Assembly: GCA_944472155.2 (NCBI GenBank)
Contig: OX235271.1
Coordinates: 92,207,256-92,271,255 of the forward strand
Direction of reading: 5' to 3'
Length of the DNA stretch: 64,000 nt
Source: Trichobilharzia szidati
Taxonomy: Eukaryota; Platyhelminthes; Trematoda; Strigeidida; Schistosomatidae
The translations under genes were made by a program, and so were the position numbers. The notes beneath the pieces were generated by a model. That model saw nothing but the letters and a program-made list of their open reading frames with translations. It searched no databases and was not told where the DNA came from. Of this stretch, positions 12,173 to 23,884 are shown piece after piece; position 1 is the stretch's first letter; each line of letters opens with the position of its first letter.

Positions 12173-13234
12173 ATTGGTGAGAAATCAGATGAAGCGGTTT
12201 TTGAACTGAAGTGATATTTACATGTTGACGGACGCGTTTTGGACATCTCTATTCACTCGCCCGTTGATGTTTTCCATCCAACAGTAGGACAGAGAATACC
12301 AGCTCCGGAATTCAGATTATGATTCTATTTGAGAAGAAAGAACTTCATTAGAATTTATCGTCATGATCCTCAACGATGGATGATGAGGTCAAAATATTTT
12401 CAACTGATGTAGGCTAAGTCATTCTAGTTTTCAGGCAGTGCTAACTGCAGTCAAATCATAAAATGAATAATCACACAATCGACTTGTCATTCTGAAACTG
12501 GAATCATCTTTAAGGTGTGAACCGAATTCTCTCTACAATTTTGACAACACGCAGACATCTGCTCATGTATGATCTGAAAGCCGACAGTGAATGTGTAAAT
12601 AATTCTTTATTGATTCAGGTGTCTATATTTCATCATATGAAAACAGTCCTATCACATTGGCTAGATTATTATAATTAATTTAATACGGTGAAATATGAAT
12701 TGCTGTACACTTGAGATGATCGCCTGTATTCACTCATCTCTGTCAATAATCTTTCTCTTTCTCTACTTTGTAGTTATTGTTCACTTGTGTCGATAATTAC
12801 GACGTGATCACTTGGGCGATGGATTTTATTGCCGTAGAATTTACCACAGCGTTCATCATCTGGTTTTGTACGATCAACTTGTTCGGTCTACTCGAAAGTA
12901 TTTTGGCATTGTTTTTCAAAGAAACAACATACACGGATAATTTGTAAAATGCTTCTTCTTCCAGTTTATCTTCATTGATAGACAGTTGAATAGGACGATG
13001 TCACTCTGTAGTCATCTTCAGTTTTATTCTCATTTTTGTGATTTCTTGTTCCCATTGATGACGATATGTTAATCATTGTTTCTCTTTCTCATATGAAGTG
13101 TGCTATTACTTGCACAGACATTCACACTGATATTCGTATTCTGTAATACGAACACAAACCGTCTTTTTTCAAAATAACTAATTTCATTAACTACTGAACT
13201 AAAATATTCATTTTTGATATGCGTTTATCGATTA

Positions 13235-13553
13235 AAGTACACTGGATATGATCAAAGTCAGAATGAAAATCATCACATGAGTACTCCTTCTTATGTGTGC
13301 AACAAACAAGTTATATATTACTGAAATTCACTTAGCTCTTAGCTGAGAATTTTCGTGCGTTCGAGAATATTCACAACTATTTTTGCATATATACTTCGAT
13401 TCTTTGATTCATTATTGGTGCAATTTTGCATATTGAGGAATCAAAGTCCATTCTGATTCTCAAATTGATTCCACTCCACATGAAATAACTTTTGTCGCAA
13501 TTATCGTATTGTGTATGGATTTTTCATGTGATTCTTTGTATGTATGTAACACA
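13235..13553 (+). repeat. Copy C of the outer repeat unit
   Basis: This unit is in direct orientation with copy B (10,410) and inverted to copy A (402). It abuts the CR1-like element tail at 13,556, as copy A abuts it at 390, so the insertion point is shared. Confidence 0.75.
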
Positions 13554-13555
13554 GG

Positions 13556-14605
13556 ATAATAATAATATGCTTTATTCCAAAAACAATACTTACAATACAG
13601 AATGGAATTCTTAGTATTTCTCACAATATTGCATCTTATTTACTCAAATTATAAATAAAATTAAAAGTTAAAACAAAATGAACCTGAAGAATTTGTCCAC
13701 ATATACGAAATAAAGTCAAAAATATTCGAAGTCCAATTAGAGAATATTGAATATAATAATAGTAATAACAGTGAGTTTGTTTCAAACAGCATTGTCGATT
13801 CAGTTTGGAAATTTTAGCATGTTATCGAGTATTGAATGTAACGTGCTGTTGATACAGTACAGTGAGGGGAAATACAAAATTAACAGTTATAACACAGCTT
13901 AAATGATGTTCACACTTATGAAAAAGTAAACAAATAAAAACACAAAATTGAGAGGATTATAAATATTAGAAGTACAATAACAATAAAGCTTGATGTTGTA
14001 AAGGTGCGTGAAATGGCTTATTTAATAGTGCAAAGAAGGTTAGTTGGTTAGTTCATGCCTAACACTATTTTCATCACATAAAGTGCTTATCAAATATGGT
14101 ATAGTGGAACTTTATACTTAGACGATCGTGCACAAAGTCTTCTGAAAAGACTTCTTGTTTACCTGAGGAGACACAAGTTTGGAGCTGCTAGTGCTGCTGT
14201 GGATGCTCACAGTCTGAAAAAAATACCTTAGAAAATTTGTCGCATGAAATCAAATACCTGTCAATGACCATGTCAACGATATGTCCCGATGGGATAGCAC
14301 TCGCAATGCTGACAATCTTCAGAGTTCTACGAAGTATGACATAGTCTATTTAAGCAATCCAGGAAGGAATAAGGGTGAGCAGTAAAGAAGAAAAGGTAAG
14401 ATGCACGAGTTGACAAACTGTAAGAGGAGAGGTTGGGTTATGCCTGAGTGCCTTAACTTCTTAATGTAAAATGTTAGACGAAAGATTCTTTTAAAAATCG
14501 CTAAGACATGGGAAGACCAGGATTGGTCAGAAGAAGGAATTATTCCAAGATACTTTACTTCAGACATGATTCCTATTTCGCTGTCATCAATTTTGCAACG
14601 GTCTT
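13556..14605 (-). mobile_element. 5'-truncated CR1-like non-LTR retrotransposon
   Basis: The minus strand reads the end of an RT, then a 3' UTR ending in AATAAAGCA and (ATT)n at 13,556. The open part at 14,346-14,567 contains EVKYLGIIPSSDQSWSSH, then FYIKKLRHSGITQPLLLQF and ILPFLLYCSPLFLPGLL, as in CR1/SR1-Pido type RTs. Below 14,346 stops intervene, but RLCARSSKYK still matches the end of the copy at 32.9 kb. Upstream of 14,605 the similarity stops abruptly, as expected for 5' truncation. The copy is not functional. Confidence 0.8.
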
Positions 14606-15545
14606 AGATCATCTCCGTCACAACAAGTCTTACTGAGTGAATGCATTCTTACTCTAGAAACTCCAATCCTCATATTACGATCAGGACTCTGTTCTTCAGA
14701 CAACAGTTTCATCAATACCTTAATTAAGACACTGGGAGGAATAATCAAGAAAGCAGTATGGCTGTCATCTGGAAAACAGCAGCTTGCTATGCAACACACC
14801 TTTGAGCCCCTCCTGGCAAGATAGGACCTGGTCATAGAGAATGACTCTGTGAAACCTGTCAATGTTTTCAGTAAGTGAGGAAGAGTAAGAATCTACTTGA
14901 AACTTTCTCTTAAATTATCTAGTTTGGCGTGCCACAAGTTAAGGTACACAGATCACGAGTGCTGACTGCGTACACCGACGAATTAATTAGGCTCACTAAA
15001 CATCCATGGTTGAATAAGTAAATGACGCAGAGGTTTGCAGAGAGGTGAAGGAGCAAAACGCCACACACAGACAAATCTGAAACATCTGCTGACTTCTTCC
15101 CAAGAATGAATGCTTCTCATTATTGCAGGGAGGTGCACGTGGTTTCGCCTTACCACCATGTCCAGAATTTTATGAAGTGATTATGCATCTGATGGAAGTA
15201 CTGTGAATTATGAAAAGGCTACCGAAACAGTGTGTGCAGAAAACAGTAGACTCCAACCTTTGTCTACCATAGGCTACTTGGATGATTAAAGTATGATTGG
15301 TTAATTATGCACACTTTTAATTGTTATATAACTGATTAATTGTCAAACAAGTTGGTTGTAAAGCAATCACGAAGAAATTACGAAGTGATATCATCTCACA
15401 GTGTTTGCCTTCTCATTATCATATGTAAATTTATCCAAGGGATTATTTCGAAATCCTGAAATATTGCTCATAAGCGTCTCATATTCCTTTGTAAAGAATG
15501 AAGAATGACAGTTAGGTATTTTACAGAAATGACAGTTAGGTTTTG
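14606..15545. other. Unassigned sequence
   Basis: The minus-strand open frame at 14,587-14,862 does not continue the CR1 protein and has no recognised motif. Nothing else was recognised. Confidence 0.35.
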
Positions 15546-16052
15546 CAGAAGTCACATGCAAACTCAGACTGTTTCGCTTCCTCTGTTTCAATATGTGGAA
15601 TGTCGAATGATTGATGGATTATTGAAATTTCATTTTGACAATAGATTGAAGAAATGAGAAAGTGGTGTCACTATGCAAATATCGATTCCATGAGTATGAA
15701 ATAATTTTCTCATTTGCTTTATGAAGAAGTGTGCAGCATAAAATCAGCAACAAGCAAATATCATATTATTACAAAAGTATGTCATGACGAACTACTTGAC
15801 AGCTAGCTGAATGACAAGCAGTTGGAATACTGCGCAGAATCGTATGTGCCGGTGTTATGTGCGTGTGTGTATTTGTGATTGTTATCATGCTTTGTGTAGT
15901 AACGAATGAAATCATGAGTATATATATTCATACGTCATTACTAGGAAAAATCTATTGTCAAAACGAAATTTCAATAATCCATCAATCATTCGACATTCCA
16001 CATATGTGGAAACAGAGAAAGCGAAACAGTCTGAGTTTGCATGTGATTTCTG
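15546..16052. repeat. Inverted repeat with ~102-bp arms
   Basis: Bases 15,546-15,647 and 15,949-16,052 are reverse complements with only a few differences, separated by about 300 bp. Both arms give short mirrored open frames of similar peptide sequence (KQRKRNSLSLHV), which come from the palindrome and do not indicate coding. A foldback element or a rearranged repeat is possible. No flanking target-site duplication was identified. Confidence 0.7.
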
Positions 16053-17750
16053 TGAAACAAGTTGGATGAAATTAGAATTGTCGAAATTGCTTTCATTGGT
16101 TTCAGTTTCTGTCTGACAGTTGATAGTGTGTTGTCAATCAAAGTACGAGATTTAGGCATTTCGAAATGTCGGCAAATTCTTTAATGTGGGGATGATATTT
16201 GAAATGAGTAGAAATTCGTTTTTTTCCAGCCACAAACTAATTGCTATTTTCATTTTTCATCATGGTGAGTAAGATTAGAAATAGTTTCATTGAAATATGT
16301 TTTGATAGACCATGTTTTCACCACGTATCCATTTTCTAGGATGGAATCTATTGTAATTGTCAGTCATCCATATTGCATTTGGATGGCGAAAATGATTATC
16401 ATGTTTCTATGGGGAATAATATTTAGCATATATATGCTTATCATAAGACGGAATACTTGGAATTTATGGTTTTACGAGAATTTCAGTATGAGTAGGAAGT
16501 GCGCGCGTGTGTGCCTCTGTCATTAGTAATAGTCTTACCGGTGAACACACAGGACTGAATATCAATAATTGTTACATGATTGCATGACGATATTACATTA
16601 TATAAAAGTTTGCCTCAACGACCGCATCGAATTAAATGATCACTCAATTTGTTTGTCTTCACCTGGTAGATGAACTGTTAGTGAAATTTCCGCAATAACG
16701 TCCTCACTTCACATGTGAACATTCTTTGTTGTTTGTAGTAGTAATTTTCATGTTGCTTCCTGTTCTTCGTAAGGGCGTTTCAATTTTTGTTGAGCTGTGT
16801 TTCGTCGAATAGCTGTTCACCTGTTCTATACAACTTGGAGTTTTATTTTTATAAAAATTGGATCGGTTTTGATGTGGTTGAGCTGTTGTCTTAGTAACAA
16901 ACAGTGATGGTGCTTTTCAAATCATTTGGCTTAGAGACCTCCAAATTGGAATTTTGGAATTACTAATTATTTCTGTTCTTACATTTATTGTAATAGCTAA
17001 ATTACACAAATCCTGTGTTTCGGATCTTCTCCATAAATTGAGCATTTCGTTTACTTCACTGAAATTCCCTCTATTAACTTTTATTGCTAGTGGAGGCCTG
17101 CTTAAATCTTGGGCTACCAAAAACTTCCATCTCTCTCTCTATTGCATTTATCTTCTCTCTTTCAGTTTGTTGTAATCGATTAAGATATGACCCTCTAATG
17201 GTATTATCTACCCTTTTGTGTATTTAAAATGTTTACAAGCTCCTGATTCTCAAATTCCTACTAAAATTGAGGAATGGCCCGATCGTGGGTGGCAGCGTGT
17301 TCTAATCTATCAGATAACTTTTCTTTCATTATGTCCTAGGATATCAAAATGTACTTCTGAACATCTTACAATTGGCTTTCAACTAGATATCGGGGATTTC
17401 TTGGAGGTGACAAAGCAGTTGCACAATAGTGGAATGGTTTGTGCTTCAGCTCAGAGACCCCTGTGTCACAGGAAATACTGTCGGTTAGTATTTTACTTGA
17501 AGATATTGTACTAAGGGAAAATATCATCGAATAAACTTCTTTGAAAATTCTGCACATTTTATAAATACTGTCCAGAATACAGATGTTGTTGTTATTATTA
17601 TTATTTCAGATTTCTTACAAGAATGTTGCAGCAGTAATGAGAAAAATTTAAACATAGACATGATATCCATTCCTACATATCAAAGCCTACGACTCAGCAT
17701 GGAAACCAATTCAATTGAGAAAATGTACCGGTCCCAGACTATGGAAATTT
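16053..17750. other. Unassigned sequence
   Basis: The sequence is AT-rich and intron-like. A stretch near 17,090-17,115 (GGAGGCCTG-TTAA-TCTTGGGCTACC) resembles 53,211-53,235, so part is probably untranslated sequence of an old element. The open frame at 17,218-17,514 has no recognisable domain. Confidence 0.3.
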
Positions 17751-17760
17751 TCTTTTGATT

Positions 17761-17924
17761 ATAGCTTGATTCCACACCGTATTTATGGTACAGGTATGGA
17801 ATTTTCAGCATGTGATATCGGTAGCCCAAAGATTGCAGGCCGACCATAGACATCAGTTGTGCGTCGGCAGGGGATCGAACCTCGGACCATTTGCATGAGT
17901 CATAACCGCCGTGCCACCGACGCA
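17761..17924 (-). mobile_element. tRNA-headed SINE, variant 1b
   Basis: On the minus strand the head reads TGCGTCGGTGGCACGGCGG followed by a B box GAGGTTCGATCCCC, as in SINE family 1. The body then differs (GTCGGCCTGCAATCTTTG, GAATCAAGCTAT at the end). The same head-plus-body combination occurs at 55,986-56,157. The internal boxes mark an RNA polymerase III promoter of tRNA origin. The anticodon arm is degraded, so this is not a tRNA gene. Confidence 0.65.
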
Positions 17925-19849
17925 GATACGTGATAAATACCACAAGCTTGACACTCTGCCATCTACAGACACATGGATATGGACAAAATTTAGCAGTTAA
18001 TGGGGAGGAATTCACATGGACAATCGGTCAACTCTCAGATCAACAAATAATCACTGAGAAAATAACAGTGGACTAAAAGCGAGAAACAACCAACTATGTT
18101 CAAGCTTACCGAGACAGGTGGCTGATAAATTCGTTAAGAAATGTGAAAACCCATTTGAGTTTGAATTAAGAAGTGAAGACAATGAATTTTTCTCAACAGT
18201 ACCATCCAGCAAAGAGAATACAACTGCACCAATATATCTCAAGTATTTTGCACAAAATGTTCTGAAATCATCTACATTGTTGCATCTTTAGACTTTCAAA
18301 GTGACCTCTGTGTGCGAAGTCCTTTGGTTTCGGCCTACGTACAATGTGCTGTTATCTACAAGTTGTGTCTGACAACTATCCGTAAGCAAAAGCTGTCGCC
18401 ACCAAGCAGTTTGTACGAGGTCTCATGTCACTTTGACTGTGAAGTGGGAACAGATAAAGAGTTATCTCCCGGTAATTCCTCTTCAAAGCTTGAAGGCTAT
18501 TGTCAGTGTTAGTGAACATTGAATGGATTGTTTATTCTAACTGATCTGCATTTGGCGGAAGATATAAATGGTGACTGTTGCTTAATCGTTGGCAGAGGAC
18601 TGGAGAAATACGGTCAGAATTCTTATTGTACATTTCATCAACGTTTATTCACAGACTTCGCATATAGTAACTTGTAATCCTGTTTCGTAATCGGTGGAGA
18701 AATAAACTCGTATTGTCCTTCCGTTTGCTGATATTCTGCGTTGGTTACTCTGCATAGTATTTGGCATGTTAAGCTCAGCCTTCTGGAATCATTTCCAGGT
18801 TCAGAATCTTTCGCAATCCAGACAGTTGACAATTAACATAGAGTTTATATGAACAATGTTAATTCTCAAAAAACGTTTTGTCAAACCCCTTTCTTTATCT
18901 TCGTCATAATAATGTTCTTTCATTTTGTTCTATTTTACTACTTGAATTCGCTCCACTTCACTTCACTTTTGCCGTCTTTATTGTTATCACTATCTTATTC
19001 TTAATTTTTCAAACTACACCTGACCTACAATTTAAAATCTCTACACCAGTTCACTTACTTAATAAACTTTAAAAGTTTTGTAATTCATCCACTTCAACTC
19101 TACCCCCTTAGTATATCATTGTGATTATCTTTATTCTTATCATATGTATATTGAATGAGCATTTCTAGTGCCACTAAATGCCTTTTTCTGTAATTCAATG
19201 TTAATTGCCGATAGTCTTAATTCCTTTCTTGTGCATTTTTCATCTCCATTTAATATGCCTTCAGACTTTGCCTACTTATTATTAGGAAGTAGCAGATTTA
19301 TATCTCGTTCAAGATTTCGTTGCTTCTGCTTAATCCACTTCACCTATTATATAAAGATTCTATTTAGTCTAACGTGACAACCTCCTATATTGTAAACAGT
19401 ATTCGCTGCATATTTATTGTTTATTATCAGCACCTTGTGGAGCAAAATTGATTCGAATATCCCTATTCTTGACCTGTACATTCGTATGTATATTCTGTTA
19501 TTACATTAGTGTAATGAAGTGGCATATTTTAGACAAATCCTGTGCCACGGTTTTTACTAGTAACTCAAGTGTTACTTCTAATTAATTCTATTTCGACTAC
19601 AAAATATCGCCTTGTATTTCGTAGAAGAGATTTACACAAAGTTTACTGTGAATCGAAATCTAATCCAACAATGAAATAGTGAAGAGTATAACTTAGGTGC
19701 GAAAGTGTACAACTAATTATTTGAATAGTGAAGAGTTATTTACTAAAGTGAAAAGCATATCAAACTGTCAGTTGTCTACTGAGATCAAAAATAAATAATG
19801 GAACTTCATAAAGATTATCACACAGTAAATAAAGGAAAAAGGAGATCAT
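17925..19849. other. Unassigned intergenic or intronic sequence
   Basis: Short open frames at 18,312-18,512, 18,638-18,832 and 18,878-19,072 lack recognisable domains or paralogues. The 18.88-19.38 kb part is markedly T- and C-rich on the plus strand. Nothing further was recognised. Confidence 0.3.
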
Positions 19850-20780
19850 GGTAGTTAAAACGTCTGGGAAATCGTTTCTGAACTGTCGCAGGGATCTTAT
19901 GAACTGTTCACAGTGGGAAATAGAGGATTATCTTGAATGCTTTGGTGCAAAGTATTTGTCAAAGAATCTTTCAGATGACTAAATTCCAGCTCATTTTATT
20001 ACTGCGATAGGACTGAAAGTGTGCAGTCTGCTGAGAACCTTTGCATTTCTATATAATTGTATTTTCCTACCATACAGTAAAATCTCAGGACTTCCAATTG
20101 GTTATTTTCGTATCAATACCTTTGAAACACAACAGTGAGACAGTAGTTCAGTTAACTTATTTATGCTCCAGGTGCGTCGGTGGCATAGCGGTTAGGATGC
20201 TCGCCGACCATGCACATGGCCCGGGGTTCGATCCCCGGCCGACGCACTCCTTTACCCGCTAAGCCAGAAATAATGCTGGTGAAGAGGAAAGGTTGGGCAT
20301 GAGGCTAGCAACCCCATCCTGTAAAATAAACACTGCTACAGAAACTTCAAGCCATCAGCTTGAAGCCCTATGTTCCACTGGGGAACGTGAAGGAATAAAA
20401 AATTTATGCTCCAGACCGAAAGTTTTGAGATTTCACTCTTCAGCTGCAGATGTCAGCCTCAAACTATAAGTTAAGAGTAAAATTTCACACCCAATTATTC
20501 GATTATCTGGTTGCTGGCCATATTATTCCAGAAAGAGAGAGGATAAACTGGTTCAAATTAATTCATGAAACTTTCAGATCACTAAAGAATTATGTAATAC
20601 ATATGATAATGCCGATATTGAACACCAAGTTTCCTCGCCAGCCCACCCAATGTAATGATATCCAAAGTTCATTATTAAGGAGAATAGTGTCGCTAACTAC
20701 TTTCTGTTTATTACACTTAGTAATTTTATCAATCTGACCTCTGACCGGAAATAATTCTGGAACTTTCTCACACATGTAAT
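19850..20780 (+). pseudogene. Gypsy-type gag relic, interrupted by a SINE
   Basis: Plus-strand frames read QWEIEDYLECF, then IPAHFITAIGLKVCSLLRTF and LPYSKISG, the order seen in gag of schistosome Gypsy elements (IEDYLERF, FLTLIG-xxYSLLRxLAF, LPYxxL). After the SINE at 20,172-20,401 the relic continues with TQLFDYLVAGHIIPE and YDNADIE, matching the LxDRLVAGI-xPE and YE-D part of such gags. Stops and frame changes make it non-functional. Assignment is by motif order only. It appears to be a different Gypsy lineage from the CsRn1-like relic that follows. Confidence 0.5.
20159..20414 (+). mobile_element. tRNA-headed SINE family 1 with perfect target-site duplication
   Basis: The element at 20,172-20,401 begins GTGCGTCGGTGGCATAGCGG (A-box region). 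Its B box is GGGTTCGATCCCC-like, and its body ends TTCCACTGGGGAACGTGAAGG then AATAAAAA. It is flanked by perfect 13-bp direct repeats, ATTTATGCTCCAG, at 20,159-20,171 and 20,402-20,414. It interrupts a Gypsy gag relic. It carries no hammerhead. It is one of the two best-preserved copies in the window, with 49,931-50,167. Confidence 0.9.
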
Positions 20781-20792
20781 ATAAATACACGA

Positions 20793-21860
20793 ATGTACAG
20801 CCTAGTTGATGACTTCGTCGAAAAGAAAAATTTTCTTCGCTGCAACCGTCTTTTTAATAAGACTTATAATTATGAATGCATACAAGCAGCGTTGTCTACG
20901 ATAGTTACCACAGAAATCTATGATTTCACTGACAACGTCTTCAAAGGCCACCATTATTTCAAGCTGACAGCAGTGGCAATGCAGAGAATGAGTCTTTCTG
21001 ATGAAGAAAGCCTTTAACAGTTACTCACAGAATGTGAATTAGGCACGAGGCCATCTCAGCTTTCCCATAATATGCTTGAACTTTTTGGATTGTATAAGAC
21101 TGAGAAAGCTGTTTTAAGACAAATGTTGTAGCAACAGTAACCAGACCATAATCGGAAAATCTTGAATACATCATTTGAATCGGTGGACCTTGGGAAATTA
21201 GGAGAAATGGTAGATGAAATAATGGAGGTACACTCCTTATTTAACGTATCTTTACGTGGTGAGTCACCCATCCCGACTATTTCTACAAAGGAAACGCCTG
21301 TGCTATCATCCATCGCAGTGTTGAGTGGAAAAATGGAAAAAAACTAGAAGCAGCTGTTCCCAACCTACAAGCAGAGTATGTTAGGTCACGAACACGGTCA
21401 AGGTGGTAACGTTAACTCTCGAAGCATGGGTCAAAGAAGCCATCAGAAAGTGAGGTGCTTGTTGATATCATGGCATTCGACGTACAATTCCGTGCACCTT
21501 CAAAGATAACGAATCGACTCAAGGAAACTCCCCAGCCAGACAGTGATAGCGGCGACAGTTTACAGAGACATTTTATAAAGCTGACGCTCGTCATGCTATA
21601 CTTGGAGCTGACTTTTTGGGTAACTGCAGTCTGCTAGCTAATGTCAACAACATAAAGCTAGCTTTAAACTATACCCACCTTGAAATCAATAGAATCATCT
21701 CTGATTACTCCGTCCATAGAGTCTATATGGAAAAGCCACATTTCACGCGCTTTTTTCTCTATGTGTATATCAAAATCCCATCTTGTACGCTTATGGCAGC
21801 AAACAACCACCCAAATTTTATGTATAATACAACTTCTTTAAGAACGTGGGAGCCTTAACA
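20793..21860 (+). pseudogene. Boudicca/CsRn1-like gag-protease relic
   Basis: Plus-strand frames show a gag capsid-like stretch (SLSDEESL, then LGTRPSQLFHNM, then VLRQMLLQQ and VDEIMEV) matching the LQQLLTxEELGDRKPSQL-LRxLFLQRLP-ADKIMEV order of CsRn1-clade gags. It is followed by protease-end sequence [10 protein letters not shown] and RIISDYSV, the counterparts of [10 protein letters not shown] and GIISNYSV in the copy at 30.4-30.6 kb. The zinc-box region is degraded, the protease active-site region is not recognisable, and RT onward is absent. This relic keeps the capsid region that the 29-36 kb element has lost. Confidence 0.65.
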
Positions 21861-23879
21861 AATTGTGAGGAATAGTAAGTAAATACCCAAAAGTCCTGTA
21901 AAATTAACTTCAGTGAGTCACCTTAATTTAGAATCCGTTGTAAGTGTCCCTGGCTGGCTGGCTGGATTCAACAAAGAACTTGGCACCAAAGTGCAGCAGT
22001 TTGAGTTGCCACGTTCCAAACAATACACAAAGGTAGACAAGAAAATGAGTGAAGAGAATCAATAGAGTTTTGACAAGTATAAGAGTGAAACAGAATGAGT
22101 AATGGTCGAAAGGAATATGAAAGATTACAGAGACTGAATACATCTGCGTAAGCCATTGACAACGATTTTGAGCCATGTCACCTATTGTCTCCAGCCATTG
22201 ATTCTTAGAGTCCCGAGGGCGGGCCCCAACCCGGAAGTCTGCATCTCCCTACCTGACTCAGTTTAACTGTCAAGGATTTCATGGATTGATGCCATGTTTT
22301 TGTTTGGCACGTATCTGATCAATTAATATCAATAAACTAGCTCCTCTACTCATTATAGTTTGAATTCCTAAGTTACTAAATGATAACCTGATTAAGAGCT
22401 TTGTGATAGGTGAGAAAATTGAGCAGAAAGTGAGTAATCTGGGCGTCACAAACTATTAACCTTTCAATGGAACTTTTCAGACAACACAATGTATCATAAA
22501 CTGTCTGTTGGTGCGAAATTATATACACTATCTCACCAATACTATGGAATATTACTAGAAGCGATTTATTGCTTCTGCATTCTTGTAAGGCACAACGTGT
22601 AGCACACTGTGTGAAGAGGACAATCAAAAGGTTTCGGACTCAACATTCGCTTCGAAGGTCTAAAGGTGCAAGAATGAGAACGCATCCAGGACAATTAAAG
22701 CATAAAACTTAACATGTGTTATTATATTCTGCATACGGTTCATGTATTTACAAAAATACATGTATCCTTGGTGGGTTTATAGTGATTGTTCCAAAAAGAA
22801 GGATGAGACACTGATATTCACGCTATGAGATAAAACTGAGATGCATTAAACCTTCCTTATTTCTGTCATAGACATCTAAGAAAGTCGAAATTCCGATGAA
22901 ACAAACCAAACGTTTGAGTTATTTGTGAGATTTCGGACTTATGATTTGTGTAAATGCAGCACCACGTATCTCTTGAGAATAATGAATAGAACAGACAAAC
23001 TTCATACTGTGAGTTATCTAGACTGAAGGCCATAGAATATACCGAAATTACTCAGATAATAATATGTGACCTGCTTCATATCATAAGTGACAATCAAGAA
23101 AGCAACCAAATGCATATGACGTGATATACTGCCAACTGTTTGATGAGAGTATATGGAGAGCACTCATTAAAGCCCCTAATACAAAAATATGAATTCAGTG
23201 TAAAGTATCACAGCTTGGCGCAAGCTGCTGCCCAAAGTTCAGAAGGTTTGAACTGATTCAGACCACTGAGGAGTCTTGTTGAACCGCTTATTTCGCTGAC
23301 CATTCTGGGCTTGGATAAGCGAAACGTTTTACTGGGGTTTCCGTCACTTTGATCTGGATATCAAGTTCAATGGGTTGATTTGAGTGGCATCTGACTATCC
23401 AGGTCAATCAGTCAGGAGTATATAACGTCATGAAATTAACAGGGGACTGACGATATAACTTGTAGGGTGCTGCTGGATATTCAATAGCTGAACAGTTAGT
23501 CTTGTTTATCTAAGCTTCCCATGCACCTGATTAGGATAAGCGAGTCAAGTACTGTTATTAATATTTGTGAGGCATACCTGAATATGTCAACTAATCAAAA
23601 GTGAAGTTACAGTGGCCAGTCAAAGTATCTAGTTAACGTAAAGCAGTTATAATGGAGGAAATGATTTTAATAACAATAATAACTGCTGATGTTCGCAATT
23701 AACCTTATTCCTTTTTATCAGCTTAATTTTAAATAAAGTATAATTATATTTCAATAGTTTACACACAATGACAAGTTTTGTTATTGGTAATATTTCGAGC
23801 AAAATTACTGCCCGTGTTCACACCACTGTTGGAATTGTTTTGTTCACACATTTATGATTTGTACTCATATATATAGTTA
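21861..23879. other. Unassigned sequence with a GC-rich patch
   Basis: The region is mostly AT-rich. The patch at about 22,196-22,260 is GC-rich (GTCCCGAGGGCGGGCCCC) and is followed by a CTGTCAAGGATTTCATGG segment. It resembles no element I can name. Another moderately GC-rich patch lies at 23,210-23,400. The lower end may include the 3' trailer of the PLE that follows on the minus strand. Confidence 0.3.
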
Positions 23880-23884
23880 TTTTT

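Larger units (their letters stand above)
8000..13955. repeat. Right arm of the ~14-kb inverted duplication
   Basis: This is the mirror image of 1-7,900, with the block correspondences given there. It lacks the 2.9 kb that contains the hairpin and the 3,959-4,186 exon. The junction is near 12,446, between CTGCAG and TCAAATCATAAAATGA. It contains an additional direct copy of the outer repeat unit at 10,410-10,795. No intact gene was found. The minus-strand frame just left of the arm (7,717-7,989) and the frame at 9,881-10,126 have no recognisable domain. Confidence 0.65.

Noticed and set aside
1..13955. Assignment to the W sex chromosome
   Set aside because: Large inverted repeats and many relics are suggestive, but nothing in the sequence itself identifies the chromosome.
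17218..17514. 98-codon plus-strand frame
   Set aside because: No domain or repeat partner could be recognised, and the overlapping opposite-strand frame is equally open.
20172..20245. tRNA gene
   Set aside because: A and B boxes are clear, but the same sequence continues into a conserved SINE body with an A-rich tail and target-site duplications, and the cloverleaf is imperfect. The same applies to the heads at 41.9, 44.6, 49.9, 51.1, 57.1, 60.3, 61.2 and 61.5 kb.
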